Source: Lepidodermella squamata
Lineage: Eukaryota; Gastrotricha
Direction: 5' to 3'
NCBI GenBank assembly: GCA_047495785.1
Contig: JBLDXI010000004.1
Coordinates: 992,001-1,056,000 of the forward strand
DNA length: 64,000 nt
The notes under the pieces were generated by a model that made no database searches, was not told the origin of the DNA, and saw only the letters and a program-made list of their open reading frames with translations. The translations under genes were made by a program, and so were the position numbers. This document shows, one piece after another, positions 11,268 to 22,552 of this stretch (positions within the stretch are counted from its first letter, which is position 1; each line of letters opens with the position of its first letter).

Positions 11268-11578
11268 GTATAGAGGATGACTTGAAAGCTTAAGTTTATG
11301 AGGCATCGAGGTTTTGTCGCTCTTAATCCCCTCTCACGCTAATTTAAGGAGGTATGACGCATAGGCTTACGATATAAAGGTAGGTGTTTACTCTGCGCGC
11401 GCGATCTGTGCGCGGCGCGGTGGGCGGCTACCGCGCGGTATGGTTTGGATTTTCCTGGTGTTTTTTAAACCTGGTAAGTAACCTGGAAATGTCAAACGAG
11501 GATATAATAAGGGCCACAGTCAATGGGTAAAACAACCAAAGTTATCAGCTCATTTGTTGCTATAAAATCAGCTTTGAA

Positions 11579-13793
11579 ATGCCTAAAATTATTGCGCCGG
11601 CCGACAAGGCCGAGCTGGAAAAGATGAAACTTGCCGTCGCGACAGTTGACCGAACTACGATCGAAGGTGTCACGGCGAGGCAAAAGTCAAAATGGAAGGC
11701 GGCGTTCATCGTTATGGACGGCGTGCTCCATAGCCGAAAAGCGTTGAGCGATAACAAGCGCAACAGCCGTATCATTGTCCTGGACGAAATCCCACAGCTT
11801 TTCGAAAAATTTCATAGCGAATGCGGGCATCCTGGTGAAAGCGCGACTGTGGGCAAGTTCCGAGAAATATTCTACGAGGTGCCGGAGGAACTGGTGTGCA
11901 GGCTGGTAAAGGAGTGCGCGATTTGTGCCCAAGACCGGGTTCTGCCCAAGCCTCCCGTCGGCAAGCCCATCATTGCCAAGGGCATTTGGTACCGTGTCGG
12001 AATCGATTTGATCGACATGACCTCGATCCCAATTCGCAACCTGGACGGCAGCGTCAAGTACAGCTGGATCTTCCACCTCCGAGATCACGCCAGCAAGTTT
12101 TCCATTGCGAATTCCCTTCCAACCAAGGTATTTAATTACCAAGTTCGTGTAATTTGATTTAACTTTAAATTAATTAGGAAATGGAAAACGTCGCTGAAGC
12201 TGTGCGCAATATTTTCTTTACTTTCGGGTCCCCTCGAATCCTACAGCACGACTGCGGCACAGAGTTTACTGGGTCTGCGCTGCCCGAAATGATTGCCCGC
12301 GATTTCCCCCAGGTCATTATAATCCGATCTCGACCTCGCCACCCGCAATCCAACGGCCTTATCGAAGCTGGAAACAAGAAATTAGAAAAACGACTCGCCG
12401 CCCAAATGCGCCAGGAGAACATCAACGACTGGGCCATGTTGTTGCCGAAAGTTGTTTACAACATGAACGAGGAGAAAAACCGTGTCACAGGTGATCTGCG
12501 CGTTTTTTGCTAATAAATTCGCTAATTGTTTCTTTTCAGGTAACAAGAAAAACGTTGGCATGTCGCCTTTTGAGATGATGTTTCAGCGCCGTGTTTCATT
12601 TGCGATTGACCAAACGCCAGTTCAAGACGCCGATCTCGTGCCTGTTGACGTTGAAGAGTTGTTTGGCGATGATGAACAACCAGCTGAACAACAAGAGCAG
12701 CAGCAGCAGCAGCAAGCGGTTGGTGCAATTTCAACCAATCAGGGTTCAGTTGCGTGCGCTCTCTCGACAAGCAGTGCGGTCGACGCGGCGCCGCTTTCAA
12801 GCCACTCGCATGACTCACTCACGCCGTCTGCGAATCAGTTTATCGCTCCGCCCCCACCAGGTTACGGCGACGAGAACGACGACGAGCTATTGGCTGGCTT
12901 CGGTCCTTCTGCGCCCAATCAGCCGGTTCCGGTGCTCTCAGCCAATTTGCTGCACGCTACCTCGTCAGTGCCGCCGTCGAAGCTAATTGAAATGGTACCT
13001 GAGGAAGCGCCGCCGTCTTCCATCGTCGTATCGAATCAATACCATCTCCTGTATGCTCGGCAAGGCAATGATCTTCATACTGTTGCTGTTGCTCTCAAAA
13101 GTGCCGACAGCCGACTGCCTGATCGCAAGCTGGCTACAGACGAGGCTGTATTCGAAATCGTAATAATTCTTAACGATGCCTATCGCCAGGAAATGAAAAT
13201 CGGCATGAAGACGGCGTGGAAAATCGAATTCACCTCGGATGGCCTTGGTTGTACACCAGAAGCTGTTGCCAGCCGGGCTCCAGCCCATCTCGCCTACTTG
13301 AAGGACGGCATGGACCGCGGCGACCGTTATCGCGATCTAGTGGCCGAACGTCGCCAGTTGGCTGTAGGCGATCATGTTTTGATGCCTATTGCTAGGACCG
13401 ACAGGTCAAACATGTGCCCTCGCAATTTGGAGTGTCGCGTCAACAGAGTTCAAGGCGATTTCGTCGAACTTGCCACGCCCGCTGGAGTTCTTCAAACAAA
13501 ATTTCCTCAAGAACAGGTAGCTTATCTCGCTAATTAGTGAGCAATCAGTTGATTAATTTCATTATTTCTAATTACAGCTGACCCTGATGAAAACACCGAC
13601 CGTCTCGTTTTGTGCTCCCGATACCAGAATACCCCTTGTTAGCGCGCTTCGCCAGAACACTACCTACGGTTCCGATCCCTCTATCTGCAACTGCAAATCT
13701 AGAACGTGCAAATCGCATTGTAAATGTTTTAAGGCTGGGTTGAAATGCTCTTCTAAATGCCATGGTGGCAAGCCTTGTCAAAATCCCAAATAA
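11579..13793 (+). CDS. Ginger-type DDE integrase/transposase with C-terminal CXC cysteine domain
   Basis: Four exons join in phase: 11579-12127, 12178-12490, 12540-13516 and 13578-13793, giving 684 aa. Residues 79-115 form an HHCC zinc-binding motif (H79, H83, C112, C115). The integrase core carries D143, D208 (LQHDCGTEF) and E246 (SNGLIEAGN), the D,D-x(37)-E arrangement of retroviral-type integrases. KRBA2-like host proteins share this domain, but the terminal repeats here show a mobile element. A low-complexity middle with a CAG-encoded glutamine run (about 12693-12715) follows. The last exon holds a CXC/tesmin-like domain (CNCKSRTCKSHCKC, then CSSKCHGG), probably for DNA binding. It is expected to act in the nucleus, cutting and rejoining the element's ends. 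Introns are 50, 49 and 61 bp. Confidence 0.88.
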
Positions 13794-14003
13794 TCGCGTG
13801 TTTTACAGCGTTTTTTAGCTTTCCTTTCCTATTGATTTGTACGTCAATTGGACAGTGAACAAAACTTAATACTTGATACCCTAAAGGCTTAACCTAATGT
13901 GTCATACTCTATAAGCTTAAGTGGCGGCTGTGCTTACGCGGCGTAATGCGGTATTTCAATGACTATACCCGATAAAAGTGCGCCTATGAGTCATCTCGCA
14001 TAG

Positions 14004-14051
14004 GCTTAAGCCTATACCGCATTAGCTGAAATACCTTATAGGCGTACAACA
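14004..14051 (-). repeat. Right terminal inverted repeat of the Ginger-type element
   Basis: Read on the minus strand it starts tgttgtacgcctataagg and continues agctaatgcggtataggctt. It is followed by tata at 14052-14055, which matches the bases before the left end. Confidence 0.9.
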
Positions 14052-14282
14052 TATACTTGGCCTAGGGGTGTATGCAAGAAAGCTGACTGATTGCTCGCTT
14101 CTTATGCGAAATAGTAGACAAGAAGGGCAGCAAAACAACGCTTCTGCCAGCTTCTGCTGCCCGAGAAAAAAATTACGCCGCTCGCAAACATATGAATACT
14201 ACACGGCTGCGCTCATACATGGGCTTTTGATAAAGTTCCCTTATAGGGCAAAAGGAGCAATATGTCGGGGTACCCATGGGAC

Positions 14283-14457
14283 ATCGTTAGCGTCGAGTAA
14301 TAACTCGGATTTAAGGTTGTTATGTTAGGTTTAGGATATAGATGGCAATTAACAAAGTCACTCGTCACTTGTTTTGCTGCGTTATTCACGTATGTCACCT
14401 TTCATGTCAAAGCGGAATTTAACAAGCTGGAATCCGAGTAATTCAACGACGATAACG
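14283..14457. repeat. Small MITE-like inverted repeat
   Basis: cgttagcgtcgagtaataac at the left is imperfectly inverted at the right (ccgagtaattcaacgacgat). A related solo end lies upstream of NR-A at 2842. No target duplication was fixed. Confidence 0.45.
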
Positions 14458-14494
14458 GCATAATTTGATTTTCCAATGCATCATGTTTTTTCAA

Positions 14495-14501
14495 TATAAA
14501 A
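14495..14501 (+). promoter_or_regulatory. TATA box
   Basis: tataaaa lies 34 bp upstream of the ATG of the small secreted-protein gene at 14529, implying a very short 5' leader. Confidence 0.6.
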
Positions 14502-14528
14502 GGCTTGCATTTTTCATAATGGACAAAA

Positions 14529-14876
14529 ATGCGGCAATACCTAATTTTTGCTTCAATATCGACCTACATTTATGTGTCATCGGCGGCTCTATTTTTTTTG
14601 TATGATATGAATGAAGATGCTGTTGCTGTTGAGGCTCTGGCTGCACCTGATCACAACGCAGCAATGTCATGGAGTAAGCTGGCGATAATCGAAGGAGCCA
14701 TGCGGACAAACGTGGACCTGTCACGCAGAACCTACAATAGGCAGAAACAGCGAGGACAAGGCAGAATGCAGAAGGCGGCATCTTCACAAAAAGGCAAGCA
14801 GACTCTGGCTACACGACGTGGCAAAACTCATCACAGTGGAAGGATTATTGTCAAAGAATCTCTGCTCTCGAAATGA
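14529..14876 (+). CDS. Small secreted basic protein, family S1 (copy 1)
   Basis: Single exon, 115 aa. The first about 20 residues (MRQYLIFASISTYIYVSSA) look like a signal peptide or single membrane anchor. An acidic stretch (LYDMNEDAVAVEALAAPDHN) and a strongly basic, Gln/Arg/Lys-rich tail (TYNRQKQRGQGRMQK) follow. It resembles the minus-strand protein at 27917-28321: both have AAL-x2-LYD-(L/M)-N, an acidic block, (F/S)-x-KLA, and R-T-(E/N) followed by DL. It lacks cysteines, so a disulfide toxin fold is unlikely. A processed secreted peptide is one possibility, but function is unknown. A TATA box 34 bp upstream supports this start. Confidence 0.6.
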   Translation: MRQYLIFASISTYIYVSSAALFFLYDMNEDAVAVEALAAPDHNAAMSWSKLAIIEGAMRTNVDLSRRTYNRQKQRGQGRMQKAASSQKGKQTLATRRGKTHHSGRIIVKESLLSK

Positions 14877-14879
14877 GTA

Positions 14880-15482
14880 AAGAAATTCGGGAGTTGTCAT
14901 TTTTCTCTAACATTATCGATATGTAGCCCGAAAAAAGTTGAAGGACCCGAGTCATCTATAGGAAAAAGTTGGCTAGTCACATATGGTCACATATATAAAT
15001 TCATCAATTAGCACTAACACCTTTTTAATACCGGAACACGTCCGAATTTCGATTTTAACTTGGATTAATTGGTTTATCGTTTATGAAAAATCTCCAGTTA
15101 TTTATAATAAAATATCGTAAATAGTCAGTTTCGCGCGTTTAACCTTGACTGTGAAACAATTCTTCTCAGTTAGACGCACATTTACGGATCCGCGGTGGTT
15201 TCCTCCGGCCACTAAAAGGTCGTGAAAGGCTATTTTTCCATAACAATTATTTGCTCGCACGCTATTGGTCGATTCAAAAATAAACGCGGGAACAGCACTA
15301 ATCCCACTGCGGAACAAAACAACCGTCGACTTGGCAGATTTGTTGCTTGTGGCTAATAGTCAAGACTGACGCAAATATTAAGAGCCACATTCTCACAAAC
15401 TGTAAAAAATTACACCACAAAGAAATCAAAAATAAATTTAGGAAGAATTGCGAAAATTTAGCAATAAATATTTGGAGAACAT
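14880..15482. other. Intergenic, no gene seen
   Basis: AT-rich sequence between the small secreted gene and the CCCGGAC-1 element. Open frames on the minus strand (15102-15504) show no recognisable domain. Confidence 0.4.
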
Positions 15483-15655
15483 GACCCGGACTAAAAGGTT
15501 TCATGTTGTAAACTCGTGTAAATGGGCTGAAAACACGTCCGTGTATTTTGCTGTAAAATCAGGGAGAAATGGTAACGAGTCCTATGAATTTACATGATCA
15601 TTTTATTGATTCAGCTCACACGAATTTACATTTAGACCATAATTGGCCGCCGTTC

Positions 15656-15905
15656 GCCCTGCGCTTCCACGGAATTACACGGAGTTGTGAGTCTGGCTGA
15701 TTTCGCCGGAAACGCTGGAAAAACCTGTCTTGACTTGCTTCTCCCAGCTGAATCGTCAAACTTAAGTTTCCAACGACATTTCGCCGTTGTAAACTCATGT
15801 AAGAAGATTCTGCCGAGAAAAGCAAGTCAAGACAAGTTTTTCCAGCGTTTCCGGCGAAATCAACCAGACTCACAACTCCGTGTAATTCCGTGGAAGCGCA
15901 GGGAG
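15656..15905. repeat. 250-bp foldback inside the CCCGGAC family end
   Basis: Arms are inverted copies beginning ctgcgcttccacggaattac and running through ttcgccggaaacgctggaaa to cttgacttgct. The same foldback occurs at about 54150-54402 in the second element, so it belongs to the family. Confidence 0.8.
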
Positions 15906-16665
15906 ATTGGCTCAACAATATAGCATTTTTCACACAGAATCGCAAATTAGGCACAAAAAATCACACGGAAAACATCGTGTAATTCCGTGTAAGCACATGC
16001 AGAGCAGCGCAGAAAAAACAATTTTCACACAAAATTCACAAAAATGAGAAAAAATCGAGAAAAATGGTGTGATAAGCAGAGAATTGGCAACATGAGAACA
16101 GCAAGAGAATATGGCATTTTTCGAAAGAAAACGACGATATTCACAGCAAAGGCAATTTGCATGAAAATTTCAAATTCAATGATAATTCGCAAAAAGCCCA
16201 AAAAATCGTTTTTTTATTGTCTTTCTTCGGTGCATTTTTGCGCCTAACTGCGACTCATTTGGCTTTCCCGGAACAGCCAGAATTCAGCCTAAAATGAACA
16301 GCTTCAGTCCGAGGTTGCTACAGAATTCAGCTGAAAATAACGAAAAATGTAGCTGTAGTAGAAACGTGAGATCGAAGTTTGGGTGTCTTCAACTTTCCCC
16401 ATGCAAGTTTCCCTATGCAAGTTTACCAATGCGCGGAATTAATTAGTGTGATAAGTACTGGAGTTCGCGTGCCTAATCCTCATGTTGACACGCGCTTGCT
16501 GAAGCAAAATGTTGCATCAAAATGCAAGTTTACCCCGCGCTAAGCCAGAAAACACGTGCCGATTTGGAATATGTTTCCGACCGCGCAAGTCGATTTTTAA
16601 ACATTTTTCCTGAAACACGATTTACTCACTATTTGTAAACAGTTTTAATACACCTTTTATAAATA

Positions 16666-17292
16666 ATGATTCGAAGCAAGCCTGATAAATTATTAGTTAA
16701 ATGCGACAAGTGCAAACGCGGTTTTCGCGATGCTCGAGGCTTAGCTCAGCATAACCGAGGTAAAAAGTGTGTTTCATCGCCTGCTAAAAATCGCGCACGA
16801 ACTGCCGCCTCGCCGCCATCGTCTACGGATGACTACCAGGTGTACTACCGCGATATGCCGGGGGGAACCCCCATACTGTCACCGTTTGTGAGTGGACAAG
16901 TTGTTTGTTTGTTTGTATGTCGCCAGTGTGCGCACAGTCTATGCACGCCTTTCGCGCACGCTTTAAATTACCTACGTTTGGTTTTTGGATCTAAAACTAG
17001 GCGATTGCTTATATTCTTGCGTGGTTGTATGACAATTGAGCAACGACAATTCGGCAATTCGGCAATATTTTGTTATTCGATCGAAAACGACAACTCGAAA
17101 CTCGACAAACGCCTAATGGGCACTGGGGTGTCGCGACACCCCAGCACCTCTGTACTTCGCACCCTGCTCCGCTCGCATAGCCTTTTTACTAATATTATTG
17201 CTCAATGCAGGACATAACATTTTGTCCCGTTCTCGGACTTAATCACTCTTTCTCAAACGTGAATTTATTCCTGCCGTTTCCCAATATCCAGT
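16666..17292 (+). CDS. Zinc-finger protein inside CCCGGAC-1
   Basis: Exon 1 (16666-16887, 74 codons) begins MIRSKPDKLLVKCDKCKRGF and contains a C-x2-C-x12-H-x4-C finger (CDKCKRGF to HNRGKKC), then DDYQVYYRDMPGG. gtgagt at 16888 is a good donor. A possible second exon begins after aatgcag at about 17212 (DITFCPVLGLNHSF) and stops at about 17292. It is the only coding candidate in the element and could be a DNA-binding accessory. No catalytic domain is visible, so the element is probably non-autonomous. Confidence 0.45.
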
Positions 17293-17642
17293 GATTTTCA
17301 TCATATCGAGTTGTCGTTTTGCCGAATTGGAGACGTTGAATAGCCGCTTGCTCCATTGTCGCCACACCTCTTTCTTCCGCTGTCGTGCGTTGTCCGTCGA
17401 TGTTGCTCACGAGTTACTCGATACGTTTTTGAATCCCATTAAGCCGTTGAACGAGTCTATCGCCCTTGAGCTCTAAGACTGCCATCACGGGAAGTTTGTC
17501 GCGTCCGAAAACGTTATGCAACGAACTGACCTAACAAACTCTCTTTAACTCCCAGAACCGCCGAGTCCTCCGTTCTCCGGTGCGTGGTAGCCGATAATGT
17601 GCGTCGCCTTCACTAGAAAAAAAATCCGGTTTATTAGCTCAA

Positions 17643-17837
17643 AAGCCCTCAAAATGCTCTTGCTAATAAACCCGTCGCCAAAGGGTTTATTAGCTATGTT
17701 TAGCTAAATATCCAGCTGAATAGCCATAATTTGATTGCGCAACAATGAAAAATAAGCTATTTAGCTGGATATTTAGCTAAACATAGCTAATAAACCCTTT
17801 GGCGACGGGTTTATTAGCAAGAGCATTTTGAGGGCTT
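17643..17837. repeat. Near-perfect 195-bp palindrome (hairpin MITE)
   Basis: Arms of about 85 bp (aagccctcaaaatgctcttg to gctgaatagc, and the complement) flank a loop of about 25 bp. It interrupts the right part of CCCGGAC-1, next to the block shared with the other element. No clear target duplication. Confidence 0.8.
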
Positions 17838-18333
17838 GAAATAACTGAAAGACGAAAATCCATGAGTTTACATGACCGAATTTCAGGGTTTACACGAATT
17901 TCCATGAGTTTCCTCGGCCGAAAAACGACAAACCCTGTTTTACAACGCTGAATTCGGATCGCTGAGCTGGCTCCTGATGCTGCTTACATGAAAACAACCG
18001 AATAAAGTGCAAAAAACAGGAAAATACAGGAGTTTACAATGGTAATTTACTCAAAATTTTTTGTCCGGGGAGTTAAGCCTTCGATTTACAAGAAATTTAA
18101 ACCACTTTGATGCAAAAAATGTCACGCCTTTGCATTTTGCAAAATCATAAAAATTACCTAATAGCCATTTACTGTTTTGAAATCGATAGTCTCCACTTTA
18201 GTTTTAATTTGCAATTGATTGGCGGAAAAGGCTACCCCTATTTTTTAATTTCCAAGGCTAAATTTTATCGTTCATTTTTCTCGAAATAACGAGCTGGCTG
18301 CAAGCCATTCATAAATTCTTGTTGTATAGTGAC

Positions 18334-19397
18334 CATAGAGCTGATAGAGTGCTCACTCGCCATCAAAAACACGGAACGCCATGGGGGCCATATGGCAGGG
18401 GATTAACTCATTGTCCTGGAGTAAGAAACTGAACTAATTACAAATCGATCGATCACATAAATCGCTGGCGCCAGCGCTTCGATTATCGGTTCCATGGCCG
18501 AGCGTTTGGTCATCGAAAGAGTAAGAGACAGCCGATTTTATTATACCACATTTACAAAGGTAGCTATCTTAGAAGTGGTGGTAAGGCGACCGAGAAGTCG
18601 GCTTCCCTTATCATCCTTGACCATTTGAGGTGGTCCACACCTGAAAGTAAGGTGAAATTGAACGACCTTTTGAAGCCAAGTTATTCATCAGGCCGAGGCG
18701 ATCGTTTTGGTACCGGATTTAGATCTGGAACCCCCATATTTTGATGGGTACACATTTTCACAGTAAATTCGCCCTTTAAAAGCACTGTTTTGATTCAAAA
18801 ATCTTTATTTTGTGCGAGTGAACGAGCATGAGTCATCAAAACGCTTGTTTCAAATTAAGCTTAGCGCAAAAAAACTAAGTCTCAATAATTACGCAACATT
18901 TTTTTCCTTTAAATCACTCAGTAAAAACTGCGAAAACAGCAAACAAAGTGGTTTTTAAGGGTGAATTAACTTAAACATTTATACCGATTAAAATATGGGG
19001 GTTCCAGATCTAAATCAGGTGCCAAAATGATCGATTCGGCCTGATGCATAACTTGGCTTCAAAAGGTCGTTCAATTTCACCTTAGATCCAGGTGTGGACT
19101 ACCTCAGAGGTAAATGGTCGAAAGTGGACGTTGACTTCTCGGTCGCCTATTGGCCACTTCTAAATATGCTAACCGGGCAAATTTAGTGTCAAAATATCGG
19201 CCGTCCCTCGGTTTAGCGATGACCCAAAGCCCGACGTTGTAACCGATAATCGAAGCGCTGGCGCCAGCGATTTATGAGATCGATCGATTTGTAATTAGTT
19301 CAGTTTCTTACTCCAGGACAATTAGTTAATCCACTGCCATATGGCCCCATTGCGTTCCGTGTTTTTGATGGCGAGTGAGCACTCTATCAGCTCTATG
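18334..19397. mobile_element. 1.06-kb foldback transposon with 8-9 bp target duplication
   Basis: The element runs from catagagctgatagagtgct to its complement, with inverted arms of about 450 bp each (18334-18780 and 18950-19397; e.g. cgctggcgccagcg, ggaacccccatattttgat). It is flanked by atagtgac(c) on both sides (18326-18334 and 19398-19406). A duplication of 8 bp would suit hAT or P elements and one of 9 bp MULEs; one base is ambiguous. No coding region is present, so it is non-autonomous. Confidence 0.85.
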
Positions 19398-19406
19398 ATA
19401 GTGACC

Positions 19407-21150
19407 TAATTAATTATTGTGTGGAAATGGTTGTGTGTTGCATAGTTTTATTGCTATGTGATATTAGTACTGCAGGAAAAAACTATGGCCAAAAGAGCGC
19501 GAATGAACGTAAACTGCCATACTGTAATAATGACAAGGAATGCTCACGCTCAAAGATCGAACCCGTGGCGAAGACGTCTTTCGAAAGACGTCGATTGATT
19601 TTGACATGCCACTTTTAAAAAGGCTTACATGGGTTCATTCTTACTTTTCAGTTATTTTTTTGTTGCGTTTTGTTCAAATGAGTGTGAAATACCTACTCGA
19701 ATCGAATAAAATCAAGTTAACTGCAAAGAAAAAGAGATATCTGCGTTTTTAGATGGATTTAATTAGTGTTGCTTCAACTATACGTTGCTGTGTGTCCCCG
19801 GTGGCTGGACCCAATGTCTGCGTCCCTAACACGGACGGTTGATCTTGTTCAGATTTCCCTCGTTGAAGTGTTGGACAAAATGGACGTTTTCCCAGGTTTT
19901 TAGCGCAGAAATTTGTATTTAGTCCAACATTTTGTCCAGCACCTCATTTGGAATACCAAGTTGAATAAGCAAACTGCGATTGTCCAGGAAAGGAGCGTTT
20001 CAACTTCACTATCTAGCTTCGCATTCAAAATAATCTCAACGAAGCGAGATTTTTGTTCAGTTGTCGCATACTAACAGTCTAACCAGAGGGTCCCTAGGTG
20101 GGTTTTTTTTTGTTGCCTTTGCTTTTCCTTTGACAGAAGAATTGTTGACGTTTGGAACAGTCTCAATGTCGAGCATGTAAATTGTAGCCTTAATACGTTT
20201 AACATTCATTTATTGTTTTTTGAAGTTGATAATGACCTAGTTTCTTCAGTGAGGCGCCTTACATAATTCATCTATTAGTCCTTTTGAATTTCTGTTTTAT
20301 TTGCTCGGATCACGTAACAAAATGTGTATGTCAAATAAGGACAAATAAAAAATATGTTCGCTTTGTTCGATTTTCGTTCGTATGCGATATAGTAAGTCAT
20401 TAAGAAATAAAAAGGAATAAATTGCCTGGGCCTCTCGAGGTGGGGGTACCTCGGGTACCTCCCGTACCTCCCAGTACTACGCACTCTGGAGGAGATGTTC
20501 AAGACTATCTTAACACAGCATCTCGCCGAGCGTTTGTTGCAAATCAATTCTCAGCAGTTTGACGTTCAAACATTTAAATATCGAAATTTCTAGACATCAA
20601 ATTAAATCTTATTAATTACTAAGAATTATTCACAGCGGGTGGCAACCGAGCGGTCATGTCACGGGCCCTTCGAAGCTGCGGCGTCCCATATTACATCTCG
20701 CATGACCACGGATTCGCCTCTTCCAACGCTTCAATACCACATGCCACCCTCCGCTAACTTGAAGAGTCGTAGAAGCAAACAGCTAAATCAGTTATACACT
20801 TGAACAGCTCCCATGACTCACAATTGACCAATTTAGCAACATTTTATAAGATCACCATCACCCATCACAACTTACGATGCAAATTTAATGATGGAATCAG
20901 TCTCTATATTATAGATCCTTCGAATTTTATTCAGAGCTCTAATTTTAAGAGATGGCTTCAACTCGTCATCACGAGTACAGAGATTAGTCATCATCTTAAT
21001 TTTTGGGGAAGGATCCATTGCAATCCATAAACAGATCAAATTAGAAATACTTGTGGATAGTTGTACCTCTCAGCGAAATTTCATGCAAACCCTCAGGGTT
21101 GAATGAGTGGTTCAGATTTTTCAAGTTGTTTCCAATGCGTTTTCCAAGTA
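19407..21150. other. Gene-poor stretch
   Basis: No gene recognised. It holds an imperfect inverted repeat at about 19868-19955 (gtgttggacaaaatggac against its complement) and a tandem gtacctc/gggtacctc cluster at about 20440-20475. Open frames are short and lack domains. Confidence 0.4.
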
Positions 21151-22552
21151 TCACCGCATTGCGAGAGAAACAACACTATCCAGCTGCGTAGTTGGCTGAC
21201 GTTGAGTGAAAGGGACGCTGAATTTCACAAGCTCATGAAGCGGATATTCGCTCGCCAATCGACCAAATCTGAGCCAAGGATACTTTGTCGACAAAAAGCG
21301 CGACACAGCGGTAATTCTGGCGACATAAACAACCGGAATTACGATTGGCGTCAATAGGAAACATGTGTATAGGATATTGTGTGCAATGATGCGATACTCA
21401 TCAAGTCGCCTAGAGCCGTCCGAAGTTTTGACTAAATAGGTCATTACGATTTCGTGGATGACAAACGGCATCCAGCATACAGTGAATGCTGACAGCGTAA
21501 GCACCGTTGTTTTGCTCAATTTCGCTAATCTCGCCCTGGTGCGTCCACTCGACCGGCGGATAACCCGCCGGAAGCTCAAGTGGCAGATGGTTATAAAAGC
21601 CATAGCTAGCAACGAGATGATCATAACCAGAAACTCGAAAGAGTTTTCGTATAAACCATACGAGAAATTGGAGCACCAGTTCCAGTTACTGGAAACTAAC
21701 ATATTTTGATCATCCACGGCCAGAAATGAATTAAGGTAAAGATCAAGCAAGGAATCTATCGAAGTATTCAAGTGGCAGGCTTCTGGCAGGTCAGACGTGA
21801 ATGCGTTCAGATAAGAATTGAAAGACGAGACGTTGCTGAGATCGATGAAAAATACCCCGTGATTGAAACTGTTCACGATAGCAATGGGTTCTTGAACTCG
21901 AGCCGAGGCCGTCCCCAATATCGTCTGGTCGCAATTCTTATACCCAACAGCAATCAGAGCCTGTTGTGGCCGTGGCAACTGTGATTCCATATTCGCAATG
22001 GGTAGTATCACCTCGAATAGCCCATGACCAATTATAGCTGCTGGCAAATAGATAATCAGAGATGTGTTAGGATTTGATTAAGTCTTACTCATTAAAACAA
22101 CTCCTATCGAAACGAGAAACGGAGCCTTTTTCACAATAAAGTGATTCGTAGCGTTTTTATAGGCATGTGGATGTACCTGGTTAGAAAAATGGTTCTTGTA
22201 ATGTAAAGTAGGGCTTCAAAGAATTACTCACGATTCCTATGAAATGGTCTGCAAACATTCCGCAGAGATTGAGCAGAAAAGACAGATAACCAGCCATTTC
22301 GAGGCTATGCTCCATCCTATGAGCACATTTGTTCGCTTTAGCGTCGATATCGAAGAACCAGAACGATGCCGATCTAGCTAAGGACACCGCTCTCATGGCG
22401 CAGATGTAGATCCCTGAGGCCAGAAGGCTCCCTAGGAACAGCCTGTAGTTCCGCCGGCGGATTTCTCCCTTGACAACGCCTTCCATCGCGAAGGAATTAA
22501 TAACTATAGCTATGACGAGGGTAACAACTTCCGCTACAGCTTTGTATGCCAT
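21151..22552 (-). CDS. Rhodopsin-type (class A-like) G-protein-coupled receptor, orphan
   Basis: Three minus-strand exons join in phase: 22552-22232, 22176-22089 and 22040-21151, giving about 432 aa. Exon 1 carries TM1-TM3 and ends CGMFADHFIGI, with DHF in the place of the usual DRY. Exon 2 carries the loop and start of TM4. Exon 3 continues TM4, a long cysteine- and NxS/T-containing extracellular loop 2, TM5 (FEFLVMIISLLAMAFITICH), a basic loop 3, TM6 with the CWMP motif and TM7 ending IPVVY in place of NPxxY. It is expected in the plasma membrane, coupling an extracellular ligand to G proteins. The ligand is not predictable; peptide-type receptors are one possibility. Introns are 55 and 48 bp. 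The N-terminus before TM1 is very short, so an upstream exon could be missing. Confidence 0.78.

Larger units (their letters stand above)
11220..14051 (+). mobile_element. Complete Ginger-type DNA transposon
   Basis: The element is 2,832 bp. It begins TGTTGTACGCCTAT and ends ATAGGCGTACAACA, and is flanked on both sides by TATA (11216-11219 and 14052-14055). The ends are inverted over about 48 bp, with one 10-bp block of divergence. TGT...ACA ends, a 4-bp duplication and an encoded retroviral-type integrase are the combination known for Ginger elements. The integrase frame is intact across four exons, so the copy is potentially autonomous and recent. The GC-rich 11395-11445 segment between the left end and the coding region could hold the promoter. 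Confidence 0.88.
15485..18069. mobile_element. DNA transposon 'CCCGGAC-1' (2.6 kb)
   Basis: The ends are cccggactaaaaggttt (15485) and the complement of cccggacaaaaaattttg (18069). GA lies outside both ends (15483-15484 and 18070-18071). Terminal identity is short (about 15 bp), while the two subterminal regions differ and are packed with motifs such as acggaattacacgg and catgtaaattcatg in both orientations. About 0.9 kb at the left end and 0.22 kb at the right end match, inverted, the ends of the 14.6-kb element at 39944-54573, which defines the family. I cannot assign a known superfamily. A small zinc-finger frame lies inside. Confidence 0.8.

Noticed and set aside
12591-12986. Arg/Ser-rich protein overlapping the Ginger integrase
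   Set aside because: It is an out-of-frame shadow of the CAG-rich exon; the main frame holds the domains and the splice phases.
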